Source: an uncultured Ruminococcus sp. (GTDB lineage Bacteria; Bacillota; Clostridia; Oscillospirales; Ruminococcaceae). Taken from it: a DNA stretch of 64,000 nt. Each line of letters opens with the position of its first letter. The first letter of the stretch is position 1. Below are positions 34,589 through 43,903 of this stretch, piece by piece. The stretch spans positions 1 through 64,000 of the forward strand of contig ONMB01000004.1 of the NCBI GenBank assembly GCA_900318825.1, written 5' to 3'. The notes below the pieces were generated by a model. It did no database searches. It was given only the letters and a program-made list of their open reading frames with translations, and had not been told where the DNA came from. The position numbers and the translations under genes were made by a program.

Positions 34589-35542
34589 TTAAATATATTT
34601 TAGAATATCGCCTCTTACACTATTGAGACGCTCGGAAGTAAGACCGAAGTCCATTTCCTTGTAGCTCCAGATAGATCTGCCGATGCCGTGCTTTTCAAAA
34701 ACAGCGTTGATGCACTTGAGCCACTTCAAGGTATCCTCTGCGCTGACAACGTCGATAACGCCGTACTCGCCGCAGTAGAGCTCTGTGTTGTTATCCTCAG
34801 CCTTTTTGATAGCAGATGCGAAGAATTCCTCAAAGAATTCCTCACTGCAGCCTGAGTCCTCGAAAGACATTCTCTCGTCAGGATCGATAGCGTCGGTCCA
34901 GTAAGCTCCCTGATGAGTGAACTTGAGCGGATCGTAGCAGTGCATATTATATATGACCTTGTCGTCATAAGGCGGATCGAGTGCGAACACAGTTGCGGCA
35001 CTGTTATTCTGGTAGCTTCCTACGAGAATGATCGTATCGGGAGCAAATTTGCGGATACGTTCGATGCAGTTGCGGGCAATGCGATTCCATTTTTCGATGA
35101 AAGCCTCGTCGGTCACCTCATTGAGAAGTTCAAAAGCGATGTGGTCAGGATCATTGCCGAAGCGCTGAGCGACCTGTTCCCAGAGCTTGTAGAAGCGTTC
35201 CTGGAATTTTTCACTGTCGAAGAAGCCGCTTTCGTTTTCGCCGTAGTAGTCGAATGAGAAGCCGGCAGTCTTGTGAAGGTCGAGAACGACGTTCAGACCG
35301 TACTTTTTGCTGAGCTTTACGGCGTCAGCAAGACGGGTGAAGCCGCTTTCAATGTAATTGCCGTCTTTGTCCTCGATGATATTGTAGTCGAAGGGAATAC
35401 GAACGTGGTCGGCGCCCCATTCGGAGATAGTTTTGAAGTCGTTTTCGGTAATGAAGTTATTGAGACGGTCCTCACTGTAATCGCACTGTGAAAGCCAGCC
35501 TCCGAGGTTGATACCTTTGTAAAAGCCTTTATCCTTTAACAT
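34589..35542 (-). CDS. GH5 family glucanase, cytosolic, no dockerin
   Basis: A 317-residue single-domain (beta/alpha)8 hydrolase. GINLGGWLSQ opens the fold, HVRIPFDYN carries the conserved Arg, LLNEVTDE holds the acid/base Glu (~141) and YCGEYGVID the nucleophile Glu (~253). There is no signal peptide, CBM or dockerin, so it should act on imported cello- or manno-oligosaccharides in the cytosol. This fits ruminococci that import cellodextrins. Its promoter shares the TGTCATA layout with GH9 and GH10-GH43. AGGGAG precedes the ATG. The exact substrate cannot be set without subfamily analysis. Confidence 0.9.
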   Translation of the reverse strand: MLKDKGFYKGINLGGWLSQCDYSEDRLNNFITENDFKTISEWGADHVRIPFDYNIIEDKDGNYIESGFTRLADAVKLSKKYGLNVVLDLHKTAGFSFDYYGENESGFFDSEKFQERFYKLWEQVAQRFGNDPDHIAFELLNEVTDEAFIEKWNRIARNCIERIRKFAPDTIILVGSYQNNSAATVFALDPPYDDKVIYNMHCYDPLKFTHQGAYWTDAIDPDERMSFEDSGCSEEFFEEFFASAIKKAEDNNTELYCGEYGVIDVVSAEDTLKWLKCINAVFEKHGIGRSIWSYKEMDFGLTSERLNSVRGDILKYI

Positions 35543-35571
35543 ATCATCACTCCCTTATGTAGTATGATGAC

Positions 35572-35626
35572 ATTATAGCACATTTTCACAGAAAAATATA
35601 CCACTATTATGACATTAATGACATTT
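35572..35626 (-). promoter_or_regulatory. GH5 promoter with doubled TGTCATA-type motif
   Basis: Minus strand: TGTCATA (35614-35608), 30 bases, TATAAT (35577-35572) preceded by TGC. A second TGTCATT lies at 35625-35619. The 12-bp stretch TATGACATTAAT (+ strand, 35608-35619) is identical upstream of GH9 (33608-33619). Confidence 0.7.
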
Positions 35627-35646
35627 ATTTTAAATACAATAAAATT

Positions 35647-35836
35647 CCCGCATATAGCAGCTTTACGGTCTGAGAGGGGGAACCGGCTGCTGTATGCGGG
35701 AGTAATTAGCTGTTTTAAGAAAGGATTTCAGCCGTGTAAGAAACACGGCTGATCGTCTGATTTGTCCATACCCTTACATATGAAAGTTCAGATTTATTAA
35801 AATCGGCAGCCGCCGTTGTGCAGTTGACGGCTGTCG
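35647..35836 (-). terminator. Three hairpins after GH10-GH43
   Basis: Stem 1 is 35804-35812 with 35828-35836, followed on the minus strand by ATTTTAAT, and is the best terminator. Stem 2 is CAGCCGTGT (35729-35737) with ACACGGCTG (35743-35751). Stem 3 is a 15-bp stem 35647-35661 with 35686-35700 (two G-U pairs) and a partly paired loop. No gene is present in this 305-base gap. Confidence 0.65.
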
Positions 35837-35847
35837 ATCCTAATCAG

Positions 35848-38800
35848 TTATGAAAGGCTCCAGTAGTCTATCTGTACATCATCGCTGAATACGAAGTAGA
35901 TGCTATTGCTGCCTGTTGCTGAGTTAACAGCGGGAACTGTAATGTCCTTTGCATTGCTCTCGAGCTGAACGTAGCCGAGAACCTTGCCTGTGGGTGAGCC
36001 AACGCAAACCTTAACAGCTGCATTCTTGCTTGAAGAACCGTTGATGGTTATCTTGTTAACGCCCTTTGAGAGGTCAGCGCCTGTAACCTTGATCCAATCG
36101 CCCTTACCGCCTGTAACCTTGGTATCGCGGAGACCTGTTACGGAAACTCCTCTTGACTGGTTAGACATTGTCTCAGCCTGTACCTTGGTGTAGGGATTGA
36201 GAGCTTCGATCTGTGAAGTACCCTTCATATCGCCTGAGCAAGAGAACTTGCCGTTGCTGAAGGATGCCTCGTTGATCTGAGTTGAACGGTAGTTACCGTC
36301 TGCTGTAAGCTGATCCTTGTTGTTGTAGATCTTGAGTCCGTCAGTATTTACCATACGGATAGCCTGCTGACGGCTGTGGTAAGCTACATAGTACTTACCC
36401 TTGAAGTAAACGATAGAGTGGTGGTTATTACCGCCCTTATCTATACCCTGTGAACCAGTGTTCTTGAATACGTTTCCTGCGAGCTTGCTGGAGTTCCATT
36501 CAAGCGGGTTAGTAGACTTCATGTAGAGGATATCTGCATTGCCGAAGTTAACGCCGTTAACTGTCTTGTTTCCAACGTCCCAGTTGGAGCAGTATGAGTA
36601 GTACCAAGTGCCATCGACCTTGATAACGCTTGAGTCCTCGAAGAGGTAAGGGATATCCATCTTTACAGGATTGCCTGAAAGTGAAACCTTGTTCTTTTCG
36701 AGATTTACCTTTACAACTCGGCCGGTTCCGGGAGTAGCTGCGGGGATACCGTTCTTTCTGCCGCCGCCGAAGAAGAGGTAGCATTCATCAGTCTTGTCGT
36801 CGTAGTAAACGCCGGGGTCGAACATCCACTCAACATCTGAGCAGTTAGGTGAGCTGTGTGAGAGGAGAGCACCGCCGATAGGATCGGTCCAGGGACCTGT
36901 CGGGCTGTCGCCCATAACAACGCCGATACCGCCGCCGCTGTTAGCGAAGAAGAGGTAGAACTTTGTAGTACCGTCGCTGAATGTCTTGCAGCAGGCATCG
37001 GGAGCCCATGCAGCGCTTGCCCACTTAGCAGCACCGTTTGAAGTTCTGCCGTTTCTGTCAGCGATAGGCATTGCACCGTGGTCGGTCCAGTTTACCATAT
37101 CAGCTGTTGATACGCAGTTGATAGTACCTGAGTTGTAGGTATTTTCCTGCATTCTTCCGTCGCTCTTGTACTCAAAAGCGTCGTTTGTTGTATAGAGGTA
37201 GAGTCTTCCGTCGTAAACCAGCCAGCCGGGGTCAGCGCCGAAACGCTGAGTTGTAAGCGGGTTGTTCTCGCCGTCCTTCTTCCAGCTGATCTTAGTGGAA
37301 ACGTTCTTGAAGAGTCCTTCCATAGCGGTGATATCAACAACCTTTTCAGCTACGGGGAACTTTGTTATTCTGCCGAGGAGATAATTCTGAAGGAGAACAA
37401 CGTCAGCAGCTTCAAAAACGCCGCTCTGGTCAACGTCAGCAGCCTTCTTTGTAAGGTCGTCTGAGAAGCCGCCCTTAACGAGGCTTCTGCGTGCGAGGAT
37501 AGAATCGAATACGTCTATTCTTCCGTCGAATGTGAGGTCGCCGAGTACGAGAGTGCGTACTGTGGGTTTGCCTGCGCCTGCGATCTTAGTGCCTTCAACA
37601 GCACCGTAAACATCGTCAACGTAGAAGTTGGGGTATGTAGCGTCCTCAGCTTCCTTGCCTGCGGACTCAATGTAGATGTAAGCACTTGTAGCGCCCTTGG
37701 GGATAGTATAGCTTGTGTTAGCGAGCTGGAGCCATTCGCCCTTGGGAGCAGTACCCTCAGCGATAGAATCGTACTGAGTCTTACCGTCAGCATCTGTATA
37801 CTCGAGTTTCATCATAAATGTTTCGGACTCTTCATCGCCGTCGAGGTAAGATACATTTGCTGAGAAGCTGAAAGCCTTGCCAGCCTCGAAGGGGTTGGAA
37901 TCAAGTGCGAATTTAGCACCGTTCCAGCCAGCTGTTCTGTCCTTGACAAGGAGAGACTCGCTGCCCTGATAAGCTGTACGTCCGCTTGTGAGAACTTCGC
38001 CGGCAAATCTTGTTTCCCAGCTGTTTAATGCGCCTTCAAATGTGTGGTGGAAGTAATAGCCGTTGGAATCGGGCTTAACGGGCTCCGGAGGTGTGTAAGG
38101 ACCTGAACCGGGACCTGTATAGGGCTTGCCTATACCCCAGTCGCTGTCAGCAACGAGATTTGTGATAGCTGTATAAGCTGACTTGGGCTGGTTATTGCCA
38201 GTGTAGAGAAGCGGGCTGTTAGGTTTTCCTGAATTCTTATCCGTAGCCACCCAAGAATTATTGTCGTTGGGGCCCCATACCTGAACGAGAGTAACGTTAG
38301 GTCCGTTGGGGTGGCTCTTGTTCCAGTCCATAGCATGCTTGAAAATAGCAGCATATTTAGCTGACTGCTGTGAATCTGAATATTTGCCTCCCTCTGTTGA
38401 GAGATCAAGCTCTGTTACCTGAACATCGATACCGAGGTTGAGGTATTTATCCATAGCAGAGAGGTAAGAGTTTGTATCGCCCCATGCACCGCTTGCAGCG
38501 CAGTTGAGGTGAGACTGCATACCCATACCATCGATGAGTCCCTTCTTCTTCAGCGGAGAGAGAATGGTGTTGATGATACAGTTCTGCTTGTCATAAGCAA
38601 ATTCATTGTAGTCGTTGTAATAGAGCTTACAGGTTGAAGGAGCATATTTCCTTGCGTAGGTGAAAGCCTTTTCAACGAACGAGTTATTACCGTAAACTCT
38701 TACCCAAGCTGATGAACCGTTCTGTCCGTTTGTGCCGTTTGTAGGTCTGAGACCTCCGTTGCCGGCAGTGCCGTCGTAGATGACTTCGTTACATACGTCG

Positions 38801-39786
38801 TATGCGTAGAGGTCGAGTGATGGATACTGGTTCTTGAAAGCGTCAAACATATTCTTGATGTAGCTTTCCATACGCTGATCCATAGTAGATGAATTTACAT
38901 AACCGTTATTATTGTTGAAGCCCTGCTTGAAGAACCATTCCGGAGTCTGGCTGTGCCATACGAGAGTATGACCGCGGAAGCCCATTCCGTTCTTCTGGGC
39001 AAAATCTGCGATAGCAGCGCAGCGGTTGAGTGATACCTTGACATTTGTATCGGTCGAGCCGCTCTGAACGATAGTAGCATCAGGCTTTGTCTCGTTCTCA
39101 CACTCAATAGCATTGTGATCCTTGAGCATAATAGCGGTGATAGCCGAGTTTGTAACAGTACCGCCGTTGAGGATATTTCCTACACGGAAATACTTTGCGA
39201 ATTCGTCCTTGAGTCCCTTTCCTGCAGGAGCTGCCTTAGCTTCACCGAACTTCTTCTTCTGAGTGATGAGCACATCGTCGAACCAGAAGTCGTTAGTGCT
39301 GTCGGTAGTGAGAGTCATGAGGTACTCGTAAGTATTCTCGGGAGCCTTGAATGAGGTTGAGAGGTCTGTCCATTCGCCGGCCTTTACGTCCTTGTTGATG
39401 AGCTCAACAGTAGTTTCCTCATTGGTATCCATATCCTTATACAGAAGTGTAAGGTGGAAAGTTTCGTTCGTTTTAGCAAAAACCTTGAGGTTGTAGGTAT
39501 AGTTTATACCGCCCTCGAGCCAAAGGCCCTTTGAAGAAGCGGCACCGTCGGCAGGAGTAGTTCTGCCTGTAACAGCCATACCGCGTGAGTTTTCAAAGCC
39601 TGCACCATTAACGGCTTTGATCTCGAATTCGTTTGTTGTACCATGCCAGCCTTCGTAAGTGACTTCAAAGTCATTGCTGACTACTGAAGCAGCATATGAA
39701 GGAGCAACTGCGCCGGGAAGTACTGTCAGGAAACTTGCCATGCAGGCAGCAGTTGTAGCAGCGGCAAACAATCTGCGTTTCTTCAT
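35848..39786 (-). CDS. Bifunctional GH10 xylanase - GH43 enzyme with CBMs and internal dockerin
   Basis: Large secreted hemicellulase (1,312 aa). Order: signal peptide (~1-31), CBM22-like module (~35-190), GH10 domain (~200-560) with HTLVWHSQTPEW, acid/base Glu in DVCNEV and nucleophile in VTELDLS; a second CBM22/CBM4-like module (~575-735); a dockerin in the middle (~750-815, LTFDGRIDVFDSI and VDQSGVFEAADVV); a GH43 beta-propeller (~835-1180) with RFGADPGWL, AAWAPDAC, FDPGVYYDD and LFEDSSVI; and a CBM6-like C-terminus (~1195-1312). Xylan cutting and side-chain or xyloside removal are combined in one chain. Start ATG 39786 follows AAGGAG; upstream in-frame starts lack a signal peptide start. 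Confidence 0.94.
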   Translation of the reverse strand: MKKRRLFAAATTAACMASFLTVLPGAVAPSYAASVVSNDFEVTYEGWHGTTNEFEIKAVNGAGFENSRGMAVTGRTTPADGAASSKGLWLEGGINYTYNLKVFAKTNETFHLTLLYKDMDTNEETTVELINKDVKAGEWTDLSTSFKAPENTYEYLMTLTTDSTNDFWFDDVLITQKKKFGEAKAAPAGKGLKDEFAKYFRVGNILNGGTVTNSAITAIMLKDHNAIECENETKPDATIVQSGSTDTNVKVSLNRCAAIADFAQKNGMGFRGHTLVWHSQTPEWFFKQGFNNNNGYVNSSTMDQRMESYIKNMFDAFKNQYPSLDLYAYDVCNEVIYDGTAGNGGLRPTNGTNGQNGSSAWVRVYGNNSFVEKAFTYARKYAPSTCKLYYNDYNEFAYDKQNCIINTILSPLKKKGLIDGMGMQSHLNCAASGAWGDTNSYLSAMDKYLNLGIDVQVTELDLSTEGGKYSDSQQSAKYAAIFKHAMDWNKSHPNGPNVTLVQVWGPNDNNSWVATDKNSGKPNSPLLYTGNNQPKSAYTAITNLVADSDWGIGKPYTGPGSGPYTPPEPVKPDSNGYYFHHTFEGALNSWETRFAGEVLTSGRTAYQGSESLLVKDRTAGWNGAKFALDSNPFEAGKAFSFSANVSYLDGDEESETFMMKLEYTDADGKTQYDSIAEGTAPKGEWLQLANTSYTIPKGATSAYIYIESAGKEAEDATYPNFYVDDVYGAVEGTKIAGAGKPTVRTLVLGDLTFDGRIDVFDSILARRSLVKGGFSDDLTKKAADVDQSGVFEAADVVLLQNYLLGRITKFPVAEKVVDITAMEGLFKNVSTKISWKKDGENNPLTTQRFGADPGWLVYDGRLYLYTTNDAFEYKSDGRMQENTYNSGTINCVSTADMVNWTDHGAMPIADRNGRTSNGAAKWASAAWAPDACCKTFSDGTTKFYLFFANSGGGIGVVMGDSPTGPWTDPIGGALLSHSSPNCSDVEWMFDPGVYYDDKTDECYLFFGGGRKNGIPAATPGTGRVVKVNLEKNKVSLSGNPVKMDIPYLFEDSSVIKVDGTWYYSYCSNWDVGNKTVNGVNFGNADILYMKSTNPLEWNSSKLAGNVFKNTGSQGIDKGGNNHHSIVYFKGKYYVAYHSRQQAIRMVNTDGLKIYNNKDQLTADGNYRSTQINEASFSNGKFSCSGDMKGTSQIEALNPYTKVQAETMSNQSRGVSVTGLRDTKVTGGKGDWIKVTGADLSKGVNKITINGSSSKNAAVKVCVGSPTGKVLGYVQLESNAKDITVPAVNSATGSNSIYFVFSDDVQIDYWSLS

Positions 39787-39958
39787 AATAATCATCTCCT
39801 TAATATTATTAACTGGACACACGATTCCGTACTTGTCAAAAACTATTATATACTATTCATTATTTGTTCACAACCCACAATGTGCAGATTAGGTGGAAAA
39901 AATGAATATAAGTCAGATAGTTTTGTGACGAGTGCCGACCACTATCGCTTATATATAT

Positions 39959-40002
39959 ATTATAACATGGTATATGTGGAAAAGTATGCAACTTTTATGA
40001 CA
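39959..40002 (-). promoter_or_regulatory. GH10-GH43 promoter with TGTCATA upstream motif
   Basis: Minus strand: TGTCATA (40002-39996), 31 bases, TATAAT (39964-39959), then a leader of about 165 bases without a gene or clear hairpin. No -35 box at the right distance. Confidence 0.6.
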
Positions 40003-40057
40003 AAAATGATAAAATTTTGATATCTTGATAAGCTGGCTATCAATAATAATTAAATAT

Positions 40058-40089
40058 AAAAATTAAGGAACGCTTATGAGCGTTCCTTA
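40058..40089 (-). terminator. Terminator of the phosphoesterase gene
   Basis: TAAGGAACGCT (40064-40074), loop TATG, AGCGTTCCTTA (40079-40089); the minus strand continues with a T run. Confidence 0.9.
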
Positions 40090-40114
40090 CAGTCTATACT
40101 ATTATAATAGTATA

Positions 40115-41206
40115 TTATTTGTGGTTTATATCCATAACGACATATTCAGATCGTGTACCGGTTTTGAAGGGGATAGCCCAGCCGGAGATGCCGGAAGTCA
40201 CTACGAAATCAGTTCCGTCTCTGTTCTCGCTGCCGTAGGCTCTGTCGTTCGCACCGATCAGCACACCGATGTAACCGGCAGGGAAGATGTGTCCGCCGTG
40301 GGTGTGACCGGAGAATACAAGGTCAGTGCAGCCGGCTTCGTTATCGTAGTCGTTAGGCTGGTGGTCTGCGGTTATGATGAACTTTGACTTGTCCAGTCCG
40401 CTGACGAGCTCCTTCATGGGTTTTCTGTCCGAGTCGGAAGTATCCTTTCTGCCAACAATATAGAAGCTGTCGTTTACGAGAACGCTCTCGTCCTCAAGAA
40501 TGGTCACGTTGTTCTTTTTCAGTTCATCGGACAGGTCGTCGATGCTGAAATCGCGGCTGCTGTAATAGCCTTTGTCATGGTTGCCCATTGTGAAGTAGAT
40601 ACCGTATTTGGCCTTAATAGAGCCAAGTGCACGGCAGGCTTCCACCATATCCGCCTTGTTGGAGTCATCGTCAACGAAGTCTCCGGCGACGAGAACGATG
40701 TCTGGTTTTTGGCTGCTGATACGTTCGCATTGCTCCGCGAATTCCTCACCGTCGAGGGTTATACCGAGGTGCAGGTCGGCTATCCCGACAACACGGAGAC
40801 TGTCCTGACCGAGATCCTTTGAGGTGGAGAAAGTGTAGCTTGTCCGGTAAACATGGTGTGCGAGGTACCAACCTGTGCCGAGGTAGGCAGCCGTGAAGAG
40901 TATGGCGGCAAGTCCCTCGAAGTTGTGCTTCATCTCACGCTTTCCGCGTATGAGTCTGCCGATAACGGCTGCGAAAGCCCAGAACAGGAACAGATGTATC
41001 AGCACTATCATAGTTGCCCATATATTGAGGAATACAGCCGTCAGTACGACTATCAGCACTACCGGCAGAATAGCTGCTGCCCACGACAAGCGCTTGTGTT
41101 TTCCGGCAAGCCTGTTTATAAAGCTGAATTTATGGAAGCCTTTGACGAGGAAAACTATCCCGCCGATCGAAAAAGCTGAAACGAGCAGCAGTATGATGAT
41201 CCACAT
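40115..41206 (-). CDS. Membrane-anchored metallophosphoesterase (YkuE-like)
   Basis: Four N-terminal membrane segments (~2-22, 42-62, 64-84, 100-118) followed by a calcineurin-like phosphoesterase domain. Metal-binding motifs are IADLHLG (D-x-H, ~148), AGDFVDD (GD-x-x-D, ~178), GNHD (~212), ADHQP and SGHTHGG (~310). The Mn/Fe-type hydrolase would face the cytosol or the outside depending on topology. YkuE-like enzymes act on lipid-linked phosphates such as UDP-diacylglucosamine-type compounds, but the substrate here is unknown. ATG 41206 is 8 bases from GGAGGCGG; the TTG three bases earlier is also possible. Confidence 0.9.
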   Translation of the reverse strand: MWIIILLLVSAFSIGGIVFLVKGFHKFSFINRLAGKHKRLSWAAAILPVVLIVVLTAVFLNIWATMIVLIHLFLFWAFAAVIGRLIRGKREMKHNFEGLAAILFTAAYLGTGWYLAHHVYRTSYTFSTSKDLGQDSLRVVGIADLHLGITLDGEEFAEQCERISSQKPDIVLVAGDFVDDDSNKADMVEACRALGSIKAKYGIYFTMGNHDKGYYSSRDFSIDDLSDELKKNNVTILEDESVLVNDSFYIVGRKDTSDSDRKPMKELVSGLDKSKFIITADHQPNDYDNEAGCTDLVFSGHTHGGHIFPAGYIGVLIGANDRAYGSENRDGTDFVVTSGISGWAIPFKTGTRSEYVVMDINHK

Positions 41207-41325
41207 CAAGCGTACCGCCTCCCTTTTATTTAAGGATTTACATTAGTATATCATATTTTAATTCAAATAGCAACAGAAAACGGCATCTGTTATTAATAAA
41301 TTTACAATTATCAGGAGAGTTATTA

Positions 41326-41354
41326 TTGACAGCATTTGCCAAAGCAGTTATAAT
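41326..41354 (+). promoter_or_regulatory. Consensus promoter of the LRR-dockerin gene
   Basis: TTGACA (41326-41331), 17 bases, TATAAT (41349-41354): full consensus, about 30 bases before the ribosome site. Confidence 0.92.
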
Positions 41355-41384
41355 TAAAGTATAAATATTTCAGGAGGTGTCGCT

Positions 41385-42983
41385 ATGAAAAAGATATTAG
41401 CAGCAATTATGGCTGTCTGCATTGTCGGCGGAGCACTGCCGGCGGCTTATCACAGTGTGCCTGAATGTACCGTTACAGCTAATGCCGCTGATTACGAAGA
41501 GGTCGAGAGCGGCGTTCTCACTTTCAAGGTCTATTCAGACCATGCAGAGGTATCAAAGTGCAAATCTGATGTTGAAGGCAAGGTAGCTATACCTAATAAA
41601 ATAAACGGTGTATTCGTTACAGCTATTGGAGATAAGGCGTTCAGTTTTTGTAAAGGTATGACAGAGGTCGTTATTCCCGGAAGTGTCACAAGTATAGGTA
41701 AAGACGCATTTAAGGGCTGCAATATCTGGGTATCACACTATGGAACCCTCTATTGTATTCCGGATCAGACGAATATAATAGTCCCGGACGATATAACAGA
41801 TGTTGATATTTATCTGAATCCGAGTGTTCGTACTATCACCTGTCCTGAATCTGTTACAAATATAAAAATTGAACCACTTGAATTGGAAAATCGTTATCCA
41901 TTATCGCTGACTGTTATGAACCCGGATTGTACAATAAATGCATATACATATCATTATTATAATTCTGTGGCTGATTACTACGGATCTAGTTATATAGGTG
42001 CGATCAAGCAGAAAGGGCACGAGTATAAATTGCCGTATTTCCCTCTTGATGATCCGAATTTTTCGCTTGAGGGCAAATATAACGATAATATAACCTACAA
42101 GATAGACAGCAACTACAATATGACCTTAAGCGGAAAAGGAACAATGTATGGATATGTGAATAATACCATAATCAAAGATCTCCGTTATGCTGTAAATAAA
42201 CTTGTTATCGGAGAAGGAATAACATATATCAAGGGGTTCGACGGCTATGTTGCTGAGTCTGTAAAGATCCCTGATTCTGTTGTGGTTATAGGAGAGAGTG
42301 CTTTCGAGGGCTGTTTTAACCTTTCTGCGGTCAACATTCCCGACTCTGTTTTAAGTATCGAGAAATATGCATTTACAGACTGCTCCGCTCTCGACTCATT
42401 GAAACTACCTGATGATCTTAGAAGTATCGGAGAGGGCGCTTTCGTGGGTTGTACCGGACTGACCTCTGTAACTATCCCTGCAAATGTGAAAAGCATTGGT
42501 AAAAATGCTTTCATGGGCTGTGATAACCTTAAATCTGTTACTATACTCAATAAGGATTGTGATATTAGCTGTATATTTAATGAAGAACATAGCGAATATA
42601 ACTATTACGGGCAAAGCTATAATGTAGGAATGTCTTATAAAGGCACGATCTATGGCTATGAGGGCTCAACAGCTCAGATAATGGCTGCGAAGTACGGTTA
42701 CAACTTCGTTGCTATCAAAGCCCAGTCCTCCGATAAGCCTTATATCAGCTTTTCACCCACTCTCCTTGGCGACGCAAATGTTGACGATCAGGTAAATATC
42801 GCTGACGCTGTGCTCGTAATGCAGGTCGCGACCAACCCCGACAAGTACGCTCAGGGAAAGACAAAGCTCAGTATCTCGGCACTCGGCGAGCTTAACGGCG
42901 ACGTTGACGGCAAAAGGGGACTCACTAATTCCGACGCGCTCCTGATACAGAAATACAAGCTCGGACTCATTGACAAATTCTGA
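41385..42983 (+). CDS. Secreted leucine-rich-repeat (BspA-type) protein with dockerin
   Basis: Signal peptide (1-~36, ending ..VTANA), then two blocks of BspA-like leucine-rich repeats. The pattern is AF-x-GC-x-x-L-x-x-V-x-I-P-x-S-V-x-x-I; clear copies start at KAFSFCKGMTEVVIPGSVTSI, SAFEGCFNL, YAFTDCSAL, AFVGCTGL and AFMGCDNL. Between the blocks is a region starting NDNITYKIDSNYNMTLSG that resembles a cell-wall bacterial beta-repeat. The C-terminal dockerin (~460-530, NVDDQVNIADAVLVMQVATN, GDVDGKRGLTNSDAL) is of the GH48 class. It has no catalytic domain, so a binding role (cell, partner protein or plant wall) in the cellulosome is likely. AGGAGGTG precedes the ATG. Confidence 0.92.
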   Translation: MKKILAAIMAVCIVGGALPAAYHSVPECTVTANAADYEEVESGVLTFKVYSDHAEVSKCKSDVEGKVAIPNKINGVFVTAIGDKAFSFCKGMTEVVIPGSVTSIGKDAFKGCNIWVSHYGTLYCIPDQTNIIVPDDITDVDIYLNPSVRTITCPESVTNIKIEPLELENRYPLSLTVMNPDCTINAYTYHYYNSVADYYGSSYIGAIKQKGHEYKLPYFPLDDPNFSLEGKYNDNITYKIDSNYNMTLSGKGTMYGYVNNTIIKDLRYAVNKLVIGEGITYIKGFDGYVAESVKIPDSVVVIGESAFEGCFNLSAVNIPDSVLSIEKYAFTDCSALDSLKLPDDLRSIGEGAFVGCTGLTSVTIPANVKSIGKNAFMGCDNLKSVTILNKDCDISCIFNEEHSEYNYYGQSYNVGMSYKGTIYGYEGSTAQIMAAKYGYNFVAIKAQSSDKPYISFSPTLLGDANVDDQVNIADAVLVMQVATNPDKYAQGKTKLSISALGELNGDVDGKRGLTNSDALLIQKYKLGLIDKF

Positions 42984-42998
42984 TAAGGTGATGATCTT

Positions 42999-43895
42999 TT
43001 GATTTACACAGTGACCTTTAACCCGGCAATAGACTATGTTGTACGGACCGGTGAACTTGTTCTCGACAGCGTAAACCGCGCTTCGTCGGAGAGTATGTTT
43101 TTCGGCGGCAAAGGTATAAATGTCTCGATAGTTCTTGCGGAACTCGGTGTGTGCTCGGTAGCTCTCGGCTTCACGGCAGGCTTTACCGGTGAGGCTATCG
43201 AAAACGGTGTCCGTGCCATGGGCATAGAGACGGACTTCATCAGGCTGCCCAAGGGAAATTCGCGCATAAACGTCAAGATAAAGTCCGGCAGCGAGACCGA
43301 GCTCAACGGTCAGGGACCGGACGTTGACGCAGCTTCGCTGGATAAGCTGTTCAGCCGCGTTGACCGACTTTCGGCAGGAGATACGCTGATACTTGCCGGA
43401 AGTATACCGAAAAGCCTTCCCTCTGACGTTTATGAGAGGATACTGAAAAGGCTTTCCGGCAGGGATATCAGGACGGTCGTGGACGCTTCCGGGGAACTGC
43501 TGATGAATGTGCTTAAATACCGTCCCTTCCTCATCAAGCCAAACGATCAGGAACTCGGTGAGCTGTTTGGCACAGAGATAAAATCAGCGGAGCAGGTCGA
43601 GCTTTACGGCAATAAGCTCCGTGAGCTCGGCGCACAGAACGTTCTCGTCTCCATGGCTGGCAACGGCGCTGTCCTTCTTGATGAAAACGGCGGTGTCCAC
43701 AAGTGCGGAGTCTGCCGCGGAACTGTTGTGAACTCGGTCGGCGCAGGGGACTCGATGCTTGCTGGATTTATATCAGGTCTGGAGCAGGGCTTCGATAATG
43801 CCCTGAAAATAGGCACAGCCTGCGGCGGTGCAACGGCTTTCTCTGAGGGGCTTGCTTCGAGGGAAAAGATCGGCGAGCTGCTGAAACAGCTCTGA
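42999..43895 (+). CDS. fruK: 1-phosphofructokinase
   Basis: PfkB-family sugar kinase making fructose 1,6-bisphosphate. IYTVTFNPAIDYVV is the FruK/LacC-type beginning, GGKGINVS the substrate site, AGSIPKSLPSDVYE and KPNDQELGELFG follow, and VNSVGAGDSMLAGFISG is the anion-hole/catalytic-Asp motif. 298 residues. The start is TTG 42999 with AAGGTG at 42985-42990. It lies 15 bases after an extracellular dockerin gene with no terminator between, so they may be co-transcribed; fruR and a fructose PTS gene are not present nearby. Confidence 0.92.
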   Translation: MIYTVTFNPAIDYVVRTGELVLDSVNRASSESMFFGGKGINVSIVLAELGVCSVALGFTAGFTGEAIENGVRAMGIETDFIRLPKGNSRINVKIKSGSETELNGQGPDVDAASLDKLFSRVDRLSAGDTLILAGSIPKSLPSDVYERILKRLSGRDIRTVVDASGELLMNVLKYRPFLIKPNDQELGELFGTEIKSAEQVELYGNKLRELGAQNVLVSMAGNGAVLLDENGGVHKCGVCRGTVVNSVGAGDSMLAGFISGLEQGFDNALKIGTACGGATAFSEGLASREKIGELLKQL

Positions 43896-43903
43896 GGTGG
43901 CGT

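Noticed and set aside
39959-39995. TTGCAT as a -35 for GH10-GH43
   Set aside because: It is 21 bases from the TATAAT, too far for a normal sigma-A promoter.
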